Below, piece after piece: positions 1 to 6,201 of a stretch of DNA of 7,446 nucleotides. The notes below the pieces were generated by a model. That model searched no databases. It saw nothing but the letters and a program-made list of their open reading frames with translations, and had not been told where the DNA came from. Within the stretch, counting starts at the first letter, position 1, and every line of letters starts with the position of its first letter. Origin of the DNA: Sulfurimonas sp. (lineage in GTDB: Bacteria > Campylobacterota > Campylobacteria > Campylobacterales > Sulfurimonadaceae). The stretch covers positions 1 to 7,446 of the forward strand of contig JAUSKV010000043.1 of NCBI GenBank assembly GCA_030646745.1, read 5' to 3'. A program made the position numbers and the translations under genes.

Positions 1-865
1 TAAAAATAGTGTAAGCGCGTTTTCGGCTTTTTATCTGTTGCGAGAGATATCCGCTTGCTAAATCACCGATTGAAAGTCCAATGTAGCAATACATGAGTGC
101 CTGACCCGCAGTCACTTCTCCACTGATGGAAAGAGCTTTTGCAAATTCGGGAGAGAACATGACTAAAACACCGACAACATACCAAAGTGGCATTCCGATT
201 ACAATTGCTTTAATATATTTACTGAAAAGTTTTTTATGTGTAAAAAGCCCAAAAAAGTGCCCCCGCTTTACATCATCACTTACATGATGCTCAAACATCG
301 CCGACTCTTTAACACGAAATCTCAGAATGAGGAGCATAAAACCAAGTATCCCGCCGATAATATAAGCATTACGCCATGCAAAAACTTCTGTAACAAGATT
401 TGCGGCTATAACACCCAAAACACCAAATGCTGCAATACTCATCACCCCATATCCACGCAACTCTTTTGGCAGAATTTCGGCGACAAGTGTTACTCCGGCA
501 CCAAGTTCTCCAGCCAGACCAATCCCTGCAATAAAACGAAGAAGTGCGTACTGCTCGACATTTGTCACAAAAGCATTCAGAAAATTTGCAACCGAATAGA
601 GAATAATCGAGGCAAATAGCACCGATAAACGCCCTTTTTTATCTCCTAAAATGCCCCATAAAATCCCGCCGATAAGCATTCCTGACATTTGCGCATTGAG
701 GATAATCGACCCCCAAAGTGTGATTCCATCTTTATCTAACCCAAGCTCAGTTAAACTTTGAACTCGCACCACACCAAACAAAATCAAATCATAAATATCT
801 ACGAAATATCCCATCGCAATGACGATAACGGGAAGTGTAAGTACCTGACGCACAACAGATATCAT
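1..865 (-). CDS. MFS transporter, C-terminal part beyond window edge
   Basis: This is the N-terminal 288 codons of a major facilitator superfamily permease of the inner membrane, which would move a small solute using an ion gradient. I translated it by hand from the ATG at 865-863 and the frame stays open to base 1. The protein begins MISVVRQVLTLPVIVIAMGY. The MFS motif A between TM2 and TM3 is clear (GILGDKKGRLS), followed by an RFIAGIGLAGELGAG helix and a second cytoplasmic motif, PKELRGYG. This pattern resembles the sugar/metabolite:H+ symporter branches of MFS. The ATG overlaps the TGA of nspC (ATGA), and a strong AGGGAGA ribosome binding site lies 5 nt upstream inside nspC, which fixes the start and indicates translational coupling. 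The substrate cannot be read from the sequence. A polyamine or related amine is a guess from the coupling to nspC. The missing C-terminal third or so lies left of the window. Confidence 0.9.
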   Translation of the reverse strand, partial: MISVVRQVLTLPVIVIAMGYFVDIYDLILFGVVRVQSLTELGLDKDGITLWGSIILNAQMSGMLIGGILWGILGDKKGRLSVLFASIILYSVANFLNAFVTNVEQYALLRFIAGIGLAGELGAGVTLVAEILPKELRGYGVMSIAAFGVLGVIAANLVTEVFAWRNAYIIGGILGFMLLILRFRVKESAMFEHHVSDDVKRGHFFGLFTHKKLFSKYIKAIVIGMPLWYVVGVLVMFSPEFAKALSISGEVTAGQALMYCYIGLSIGDLASGYLSQQIKSRKRAYTIF

Positions 866-2007
866 GACAATCTCCCTCTATAATCCGTATATCCAAACTC
901 TTTGACAACATCAAGCGTTCCATCTTTTCTGTAAATAGCTAAAGATGGAAGTTTTATACCGTTGAAAGTACTGTTTTTTACAAAAGTGTAGTGGATTTGG
1001 TCTTCAAAAATAACTTTATCGCCGATTTTTAACGGTGTGTCAAAAGAGTAGTCACCCATAATATCTCCCGCTAAGCAGGTGTTTCCGCCGAAGCGGTAGG
1101 TGTATTTTTTTTCACCTGCTTCTCCGCTTCCTCTTACATCTGCACGGTAGGGCATTGCCAAAGTATCCGGCATGTGTGCCTCTGCGGAAGTGTCTAAAAT
1201 AGCGACATGCATACCGTTTTCAAAAACATCTAAAACAGTTGCGATTAAAAATCCTGTCTGCCAACCCACCGCTTCGCCCGGTTCTAAATAAACTTCAACA
1301 TCGTATTTTGCTTTGAACTCTTGAATGAGACGAATAAGTTTCTCAACATCGTACCCGTTTTTGGTTATGTGATGTCCACCGCCGAAATTGATATATTTTA
1401 GACCTTTGAAATATTTTGAAAATTTCTCTTCAAATGCCACCAAGACCTCTTCAAGCGCATCCACATTCTGTTCACAAAGTGCGTGAAAGTTGAGTCCGTC
1501 AATATGTTCTAAAACTTTCTCATCAAAATTTGCAAGAGTCGTACCCAGACGGCTGTAAATTCCGCATGGATTATAAATATCTTTTGGCGAAGAGGAGACT
1601 TCAGGATTTATTCTAAGAGAGAGCTCGACATGCGGATTTATCTCTTTTACTCTCTCTTTAAATTTAAAAAGTTGATTCGGAGAGTTAAAAACAATATGGT
1701 CTGAAATTCTGGCTATTTCGTCTATGTCTTCATCTTTAAATGCCGGAGAGTAGGTGTGAACCTCTGCATGCGGATTAAACTTGCAAAACTCTTCTTTCGC
1801 CAATTTTGCTTCATGAAGTCCGCTTGAAGTACACCCTTTGAGATATTTTGAGACCAGAGGAAATGTACTCCACATGGCAAAGCCTTTAAGAGCTAGAATT
1901 ATCTTTGCCCCACTCTCTTTTTGTACATAATCAAGGAGTTTTAGGTTGTTTTCTAAAAGCTCCTCCTCGCAAACATAGCAAGGAGTTTTTATAGTATCTA
2001 TGTTCAT
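862..2007 (-). CDS. nspC: Carboxynorspermidine/carboxyspermidine decarboxylase (CANSDC)
   Basis: This is a PLP-dependent fold-III (alanine racemase/ornithine decarboxylase-like) decarboxylase. It removes CO2 from carboxyspermidine or carboxynorspermidine to give spermidine or norspermidine in the cytoplasm. At 381 aa it has the usual length for the family. Visible landmarks are the PLP lysine K41 in LALKGFA, H175 in the FHALCEQN segment, the phosphate-binding glycines GGGHH at 209-213, EPGE at 242-245, the substrate-side segment DTSAEAHMPD near 272-281, and the conserved active-site cysteine C311 in GGNTCLAGD. The start at 2007 gives the normal N-terminus (TPCYVCEEELL about 7 residues in); its ribosome binding site is weak (AAAAAGAG). 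It lies 31 nt after the DUF6629-like gene, and its stop overlaps the following MFS gene. Its partner synthase is two genes upstream. The natural product is more likely spermidine if putrescine is the cell's diamine; the sequence alone does not decide this. Confidence 0.95.
   Translation of the reverse strand: MNIDTIKTPCYVCEEELLENNLKLLDYVQKESGAKIILALKGFAMWSTFPLVSKYLKGCTSSGLHEAKLAKEEFCKFNPHAEVHTYSPAFKDEDIDEIARISDHIVFNSPNQLFKFKERVKEINPHVELSLRINPEVSSSPKDIYNPCGIYSRLGTTLANFDEKVLEHIDGLNFHALCEQNVDALEEVLVAFEEKFSKYFKGLKYINFGGGHHITKNGYDVEKLIRLIQEFKAKYDVEVYLEPGEAVGWQTGFLIATVLDVFENGMHVAILDTSAEAHMPDTLAMPYRADVRGSGEAGEKKYTYRFGGNTCLAGDIMGDYSFDTPLKIGDKVIFEDQIHYTFVKNSTFNGIKLPSLAIYRKDGTLDVVKEFGYTDYRGRLS
871..877 (-). 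promoter_or_regulatory. Strong ribosome binding site of the MFS gene inside nspC
   Basis: AGGGAGA on the minus strand, 5 nt before the ATG at 865, lies within the last codons of nspC. With the ATGA stop/start overlap it supports coupled translation of the transporter from the decarboxylase message. Confidence 0.75.
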
Positions 2008-2036
2008 GTTATAACTCTTTTTAGTGATTTTATCAT
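2004..2036 (-). other. Ten-codon mini-ORF ending across the nspC start codon
   Basis: In the short gap before nspC the minus strand reads ATG (2036-2034), ten sense codons (MIKSLKRVIT) and a TGA at 2006-2004 that overlaps the nspC ATG as ATGA. A weak purine stretch, AAGAGAAAAT, precedes it. It may be a chance frame, since the gap is AT-rich. If translated, it would carry ribosomes to the nspC start, which has only a weak ribosome binding site of its own. Confidence 0.25.
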
Positions 2037-2038
2037 TT

Positions 2039-2776
2039 TTATTTTCTCTTACTTATAAGACTTGGGTAATGCTTTACAAGTTTATTTAATTCATTTTCAA
2101 ACTGACTGCCCCATTGGTTTCCATTTTTTTTAAGAATCTCAAGAAATGCTATGCGTCGTTTGACAAAATATAAATATAAAACGGTGCTAACAACAGCCGC
2201 ATAAAGGCACCAAAGCGATGTAAGTCCATACGGTTTGAACCAGTAAATTAAATTTATTCCAACTATATTTAACCATCCAAAGAGTTGTATAGAAATATTT
2301 TTACTTAAAATCAAAGAGCCGCCGGTTGTCAAAATATATATAATAGCTACCCAGTGGTAATCCGTAGTAGGATTTACATAGTAGAGTAAACCATCTTTTA
2401 GAGAGACCGTCGTAGGTTCAAAGGAGAGTCCCCACATGGTATAAATTGACAATAAAGCACCCATAATCATAAGTATCGCAATTAAATTTTTTCTTATGCC
2501 TTTTGGTTCTATGAGCCAGATTGCCAATGGAATTATAAACTGTAACAGACCTTGAGCATAAAAGACATAAATTGACTCGGCAATCTCAAGAGCTCTCGCT
2601 TCAATGAGACCATGGACTCCAAGCCAGACAAACCCTTGAGTAAACTCATGTATGGCAAATAGTAGAGGTAACGCGGCAAAAACAACCTCATGCGGAGTGC
2701 TTACCTTCCGTAGGGTCACAATGCCGACTATACCGATAACAATGGAGAATGCAAAATTTAATAGAGCAAAATACAA
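2039..2776 (-). CDS. DUF6629-like multi-pass membrane protein
   Basis: This is an uncharacterised integral membrane protein of 245 aa with about seven hydrophobic segments (roughly 4-21, 31-52, 70-88, 96-115, 142-157, 163-179, 183-204) and a charged C-terminal tail after 205 rich in Lys. The N-terminal block, with FAALPLLFAIHEFTQGFVWL at 33-52, matches what I know of the DUF6629 family, whose members start MCFS and carry FAALPLLFG...EG.VWL. Here the start reads MYFA from a TTG codon at 2776, which is kept because no other usable start lies near and it aligns with the family N-terminus. The gene lies 6 nt after the carboxyspermidine synthase and 31 nt before nspC, so it is co-transcribed with spermidine synthesis. 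No function is known. A role in polyamine handling is inferred from position only. The TTG start and an overlapping hairpin suggest low expression relative to its neighbours. Confidence 0.8.
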   Translation of the reverse strand: MYFALLNFAFSIVIGIVGIVTLRKVSTPHEVVFAALPLLFAIHEFTQGFVWLGVHGLIEARALEIAESIYVFYAQGLLQFIIPLAIWLIEPKGIRKNLIAILMIMGALLSIYTMWGLSFEPTTVSLKDGLLYYVNPTTDYHWVAIIYILTTGGSLILSKNISIQLFGWLNIVGINLIYWFKPYGLTSLWCLYAAVVSTVLYLYFVKRRIAFLEILKKNGNQWGSQFENELNKLVKHYPSLISKRK

Positions 2777-2794
2777 AAGAGCTTACAGCTCTTT
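2776..2794 (-). promoter_or_regulatory. Small hairpin over the synthase stop and the DUF6629-like start
   Basis: The minus strand holds a perfect 7-bp inverted repeat, AAAGAGC and GCTCTTT, around a five-base loop, TGTAA, that contains the TAA stop of the synthase gene. The distal arm runs into the TTG start codon of the next gene. Only three of the seven pairs are G-C, and the T-rich run after it is broken (TTTTGTATTTT), so it is at best a weak attenuator or a structure that limits initiation at the TTG. Confidence 0.4.
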
Positions 2795-3961
2795 GACTTG
2801 CCAAGGAAGCCCTTGCGTGTTCATCTCTTCCATGAATGCGTCAGGGTCCATCTGCTCCATGTTAAAGACTCCGACTCCGCTCCAGATTCCTTTTAACATC
2901 AGTTTTGCACCTATCATGGCAGGAACGCCTGTCGTATAGGAAACGCCCTGAGAGTTCGTCTCTTTGTAGCACTCTTCATGGTCTTTTACTTGATAGATAT
3001 AAATCTTTCTTGGTTTTCCATCTTTGATTCCCTCAACAACTACGCCGATATTCGTTTTTCCTTTTGTTCTAGGACCTAGAGAGGCTGGGTCTGGAAGAAG
3101 AGTTTTTAAGAATTCCATAGGAACAATTTTCATTCCCTTGTGTTCAATCGGTTCAATGCCTAACATGCCGACATTCTCTAAACACTTCATGTGTGTGAGA
3201 TAACTCTGTCCGAATGTCATAAAAAATCTGATTCTTTTGAGACCTTTGATGTTTAAAACCAAAGACTCCATCTCTTCATGGTAGAGTAAATAAGAGTCTT
3301 TCTCGCCCACTTCAGGATAATCCCAAACCATTTTAATCTCCATCGGCTCAGTCTCAATCCACTTGCCATTTTCCCAATAACGCCCTTTTGAAGAGACCTC
3401 TCTTAGGTTAATTTCGGGGTTAAAGTTTGTAGCAAAAGCATACCCATGATCGCCTGCGTTACAGTCTAAAATGTCGATGGTATGAATCTCGTCAAAGTAG
3501 TGTTTTTGCGCATAAGCACAAAATACATTTGTAGCTCCTGGGTCAAAACCTGAACCTAAAAGTCCCATAATTCCGGCTTCTTTAAACTTTGCGTCTCTCT
3601 CCCACTGAAGTTTATATTCAAACTTTGCTTCATCCGGATGCTCATAGTTTGCAGTGTCGAGGTAAGGAGTTTTTGTAGCGATACATGCATCCATGATTGT
3701 CAAATCCTGATACGGAAGTGCTACATTTATAAGAATATCCGGCTTGTGTAAGTTGATGAGTTTTATAACTTCGTCTGTATTATCCGCATCTACCGTTGCT
3801 ATCTCGATGTCGGCATGAGGAAGTTCGCTCTTAATTACTTCACATCTTCCGATGCTTCTGCTAGCCAATACAATCTTGCCAAACACATCTGCGTTTTGTA
3901 CACACTTATGCACTACGACTCTACTTACTCCGCCTGCACCGATAATCAATGTTGTTTTCAT
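2783..3961 (-). CDS. Carboxynorspermidine/carboxyspermidine synthase (CANSDH, saccharopine dehydrogenase family)
   Basis: This is an NADPH-dependent cytoplasmic enzyme that reductively condenses L-aspartate semialdehyde with putrescine (or 1,3-diaminopropane) to give carboxyspermidine (or carboxynorspermidine), the substrate of NspC encoded two genes downstream. From the ATG at 3961 it has 392 aa. The Rossmann fold opens at once with TLIIGAGGVSRVV (GAGGVS at 8-13), followed by the LASRSIG nucleotide-specificity strand near 33-39. GFDPGATNVF near 138-147 and SYTTGVPAMIGAK near 341-353 are strongly conserved blocks of the family (Vibrio VC1624 and Campylobacter Cj0172c types). An in-frame TTG at 3976 would add five residues, but GGAG at 3971-3974, at proper spacing, falls inside that extension, so the ATG is preferred. 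A TATAAT box lies about 29 nt upstream of the ATG, so the gene may have its own promoter within the operon. Confidence 0.93.
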   Translation of the reverse strand: MKTTLIIGAGGVSRVVVHKCVQNADVFGKIVLASRSIGRCEVIKSELPHADIEIATVDADNTDEVIKLINLHKPDILINVALPYQDLTIMDACIATKTPYLDTANYEHPDEAKFEYKLQWERDAKFKEAGIMGLLGSGFDPGATNVFCAYAQKHYFDEIHTIDILDCNAGDHGYAFATNFNPEINLREVSSKGRYWENGKWIETEPMEIKMVWDYPEVGEKDSYLLYHEEMESLVLNIKGLKRIRFFMTFGQSYLTHMKCLENVGMLGIEPIEHKGMKIVPMEFLKTLLPDPASLGPRTKGKTNIGVVVEGIKDGKPRKIYIYQVKDHEECYKETNSQGVSYTTGVPAMIGAKLMLKGIWSGVGVFNMEQMDPDAFMEEMNTQGLPWQVKEL

Positions 3962-3970
3962 AAAAAATTT

Positions 3971-3974
3971 CTCC
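3971..3974 (-). promoter_or_regulatory. Ribosome binding site that fixes the synthase start
   Basis: GGAG (in TTTTTGGAGAAA) lies 9 nt before the ATG at 3961 and overlaps the alternative upstream TTG at 3976-3974. A codon overlapping the ribosome binding site cannot be its start, so the ATG is chosen. Confidence 0.75.
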
Positions 3975-3989
3975 AAAAATAGTTGCGAT

Positions 3990-3995
3990 ATTATA
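3990..3995 (-). promoter_or_regulatory. Possible internal promoter -10 box before the synthase gene
   Basis: A perfect TATAAT on the minus strand lies in the 46-nt AT-rich gap between dgkA and the synthase gene, placing a start site about 20-25 nt before the ATG with the ribosome binding site between. No good -35 is seen 16-18 bp further up, but T/A-rich upstream DNA without a conserved -35 is usual for epsilonproteobacterial housekeeping promoters. It would let polyamine synthesis be expressed apart from the lipid genes. Confidence 0.45.
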
Positions 3996-4007
3996 CTAAT
4001 TTAACAT

Positions 4008-4379
4008 TTAAACGAGTTCAAATGCAAGTAATAAAACTGTAATCCAAATTCCCGCTGTTACAATCAAGCTCAGCAAAACTAGCGTTGCTCCCGCATCTTT
4101 AGCCTGTTTTGCAAGTATGTGGTACTCCGTTGTGACCAAATCCACGACTCTTTCAATAGAACTGTTTGTAATCTCTGCCAAAACAGGGATAAAAAGAGAC
4201 CAAAAGAGTATGCTTGCATGTGCAAAACTGATAGGCAGATTCCATGCCACTATACTCATCACAAAGAGCATTAAGAGCTGCCATTTAAACGATGTCTCAT
4301 TTTTTGTTATATCGATAAAGCCTTCTACAGCGTACATTCCGTTTCTAAAAAGTGAATGTTTGGGTTTATTTAGTTTCAT
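4008..4379 (-). CDS. dgkA: Diacylglycerol kinase
   Basis: This is a small integral inner-membrane kinase that phosphorylates diacylglycerol to phosphatidic acid with ATP, recycling diacylglycerol released when head groups are moved to envelope polymers. At 123 aa it has the usual length of the bacterial DgkA trimer subunit. After an amphipathic N-terminus it has three membrane segments (about 33-49, 54-69 and 98-119). The catalytic motif ExxNSSIExVVD is present, and the residues known from the E. coli enzyme fall at the same numbers: E28, E69, N72, E76, D80, K94 and D95. The ATG at 4379 is preceded by a strong AAGGAG ribosome binding site (4384-4389) inside the end of the acyltransferase gene, with which it overlaps by 14 nt. 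The pairing with a phospholipid acyltransferase fits a membrane lipid repair role. Confidence 0.95.
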   Translation of the reverse strand: MKLNKPKHSLFRNGMYAVEGFIDITKNETSFKWQLLMLFVMSIVAWNLPISFAHASILFWSLFIPVLAEITNSSIERVVDLVTTEYHILAKQAKDAGATLVLLSLIVTAGIWITVLLLAFELV

Positions 4380-6198
4380 ATTTCTCCTTCATATTTTGTA
4401 TAATTTTTCTAAGTTCATCCGCTTTTATATCCTTTGGAACCGGTGGAGCAAAATAGACACTTATCTCTCTTCTTCTAAAAAAATTCTTTTGCTTTTTGGG
4501 CTTATATTTTGAAAAACTACTTCCAAAAACTCCGTCAATAAAAAATGGAATTATAACACCGTCATAATCATTCGGTATTAGCTCATAACCTCTGTTAAAC
4601 TCCGCGATATCTGATGTTTTTGCTATCTCTCCCTCAGGATAAAGTGCGACGATTCTACCATTTTGCAGTCTGTCATGTGCCTCTTTAAAGGCATCTTTAA
4701 AGGCTTTTGGCGAGAGAGGTATCACTTCGCCCTTCTTAAAAAGCAGATTAAAACCTCTCCATTTATAGATATCTCTGTCCATCATAAAACTTATTCTTCT
4801 GTTTATGGAGAGTTGCAAAATTATCCAATCTATCCAGCTCACATGGTTTCCCAAAAGTAAAACTGCTTTGGTTGAGGGGATATTTTCTAATCCCACATAA
4901 TTATAGCTGTGTCTTGTTCTAAATATCAGTTCCATAATCGCCCAAATAGTCATAACTGAATATCTTTTGTAGAGCATATAAGAGAGATACACTCCAACAA
5001 AAAACATAAGATAAAAAAGCACTTCAGAGTTCATTCCAAAGTAGGCGAACAGAGTAGTTAAAACTAAAAAAGAGAACATGAAAACATTCTGAATAAAGTT
5101 ACTGCCTGCCAAAACTACGCCTAAATGAACTCTCGGCGAAAGAAACTGGATGTGGGCGTTAAGGGGAACCATTAAGAAACCTGCAGAAATTCCAAAAAGT
5201 GTAAACATGAAAGCCATAACACCCATTGAAGAGACGAAGGGAATCAGAAATACCAAAAGAGTAATGCCGACCGAGCCAATGGCTACCAAACCGGTGTTTA
5301 TATAGTGCTTTGAGAGGTTTGCCGCCATGATAGAACCAATCACTATCCCGATGCCCGCCAGTGCCATGACGCCTTGAACAAAAATAGTGTTTGTAACGCC
5401 CAACTCGCTCTTTGCATACTCGCCAAATACAGCCAAAACAACCTGAGAGATAGACCAAAAAAGACTCAGTCCAATAATTGCCTCAAAAACCTCTTTTTTT
5501 CTTCTTATGATTTTTAGATTTTTTCGTAAATAGGCACCTTTTATATATCGTGCAAAGGTAAACTCTCTCTTGGAAATTTCTACCATTTTATTTGGAAGTT
5601 TGGATGTAAGGAACCACTCAATGACCGAACTCAGAACCAACAGCCAGCCAAGAGGAGCGATAAGAAGTAAAATATCCTCTTTAGTTTTAAAACTATCATC
5701 CAACATGCCCTCAAAGAGAATTGTATAGAAGATAATTCCACCCAAAATAGCAACCGTTGTAGTAGCTTGAACGGCTCCGTTTCCAGAACTTATAAATTTA
5801 ACGCCAACCAACTCTTTTATGTACCCATATTTTGCAGGTCCGTAAATTGCAGCTTGAAGCCCAAGTAAAAAAGTCATAGCAAATGCCGTAAAAAACCACC
5901 CTTGATAGTAGGAATAGGTTATGCCAAGAGTAATCACGATTGCAAAGATAGATGCATACTCCATGATTTTGTTTTTAGGAAATTTGTCGGCTAAAAAACC
6001 GGACGGAGAGAACGCTAGGATAAAAGGGAGAAGAATAAGAGCGTTTACGATGGCAGTCAGAACAATCTGAATCTGACCGTCATATACTTTAAAAATAGTA
6101 TTTTGAATGATGATTTTATGACCCAGATCTGTAAAAGCATTCAGAAAAATGACTATGAGATAGTTAATAAATCCGGTTATTGCAAACAATTTTGTCAT
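4366..6198 (-). CDS. Fused LplT-like lysophospholipid flippase / PlsC-type acyltransferase
   Basis: This 610-aa inner-membrane protein has two parts. Residues 1 to about 410 are an MFS permease of the LplT type: NAFTDL near 20-25, motif A at 67-76 (GFLADKFPKN), and AAIYGPAKYG near 116-125 followed by SGNGAVQATTTVAILGG, close to the E. coli lysophospholipid transporter. Residues about 425-610 are a glycerolipid acyltransferase with the catalytic H452-x4-D457 (NHVSWID), R/K-rich block II, PEGE at 521-524 and FNRGYELI, and the VIIPFFIDG block IV. By family knowledge, LplT flips lysophosphatidylethanolamine inward and a PlsC domain re-acylates it. The AMP-binding acyl-ACP synthetase domain found in Aas is absent, so acyl groups must come from acyl-ACP or acyl-CoA made elsewhere. 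The start ATG lies 3 nt after the previous stop with only a weak purine-rich leader (GAAGAAGAAAA), suggesting coupling. The exact acceptor lipid is inferred. Confidence 0.88.
   Translation of the reverse strand: MTKLFAITGFINYLIVIFLNAFTDLGHKIIIQNTIFKVYDGQIQIVLTAIVNALILLPFILAFSPSGFLADKFPKNKIMEYASIFAIVITLGITYSYYQGWFFTAFAMTFLLGLQAAIYGPAKYGYIKELVGVKFISSGNGAVQATTTVAILGGIIFYTILFEGMLDDSFKTKEDILLLIAPLGWLLVLSSVIEWFLTSKLPNKMVEISKREFTFARYIKGAYLRKNLKIIRRKKEVFEAIIGLSLFWSISQVVLAVFGEYAKSELGVTNTIFVQGVMALAGIGIVIGSIMAANLSKHYINTGLVAIGSVGITLLVFLIPFVSSMGVMAFMFTLFGISAGFLMVPLNAHIQFLSPRVHLGVVLAGSNFIQNVFMFSFLVLTTLFAYFGMNSEVLFYLMFFVGVYLSYMLYKRYSVMTIWAIMELIFRTRHSYNYVGLENIPSTKAVLLLGNHVSWIDWIILQLSINRRISFMMDRDIYKWRGFNLLFKKGEVIPLSPKAFKDAFKEAHDRLQNGRIVALYPEGEIAKTSDIAEFNRGYELIPNDYDGVIIPFFIDGVFGSSFSKYKPKKQKNFFRRREISVYFAPPVPKDIKADELRKIIQNMKEKYETK
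4384..4389 (-). promoter_or_regulatory. Strong ribosome binding site of dgkA
   Basis: AAGGAG on the minus strand lies 4 nt before the dgkA ATG, inside the last codons of the upstream acyltransferase gene. It supports the start at 4379 and the 14-nt gene overlap. Confidence 0.75.
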
Positions 6199-6201
6199 AA
6201 G

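Noticed and set aside
236..619. Plus-strand open frame of 127 codons, rich in Cys, Asn and Lys
   Set aside because: It lies antisense within the MFS transporter, whose minus-strand frame is open throughout and carries motif A. The plus-strand product has no recognisable domain.
2776..2794. The hairpin as a true intrinsic terminator
   Set aside because: The stem is short with only three G-C pairs, the T-run is interrupted, and the genes on both sides are packed as an operon.
2652..2939. Plus-strand open frame of 95 codons
   Set aside because: It spans the junction of two well-supported minus-strand genes (synthase end and DUF6629-like start) and shows no family features.
3959..3976. TTG at 3976 as the synthase start
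   Set aside because: The TTG overlaps the ribosome binding site GGAG of the ATG at 3961, and the Rossmann strand normally begins right after the ATG-encoded methionine.
4117..4512. Plus-strand open frame of 131 codons
   Set aside because: It is antisense to dgkA and the acyltransferase end. Its hydrophobic look comes from the complement of membrane-protein codons.
4663..4860. Plus-strand open frame of 65 codons
   Set aside because: It is antisense to the acyltransferase domain, where the catalytic motifs are intact on the minus strand.
5159..5458. Minus-strand 99-codon frame rich in Cys, Gly and His
   Set aside because: It is an out-of-frame reading of the MFS half of the fusion gene on the same strand. 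The composition is a by-product of glycine- and alanine-rich membrane helices.
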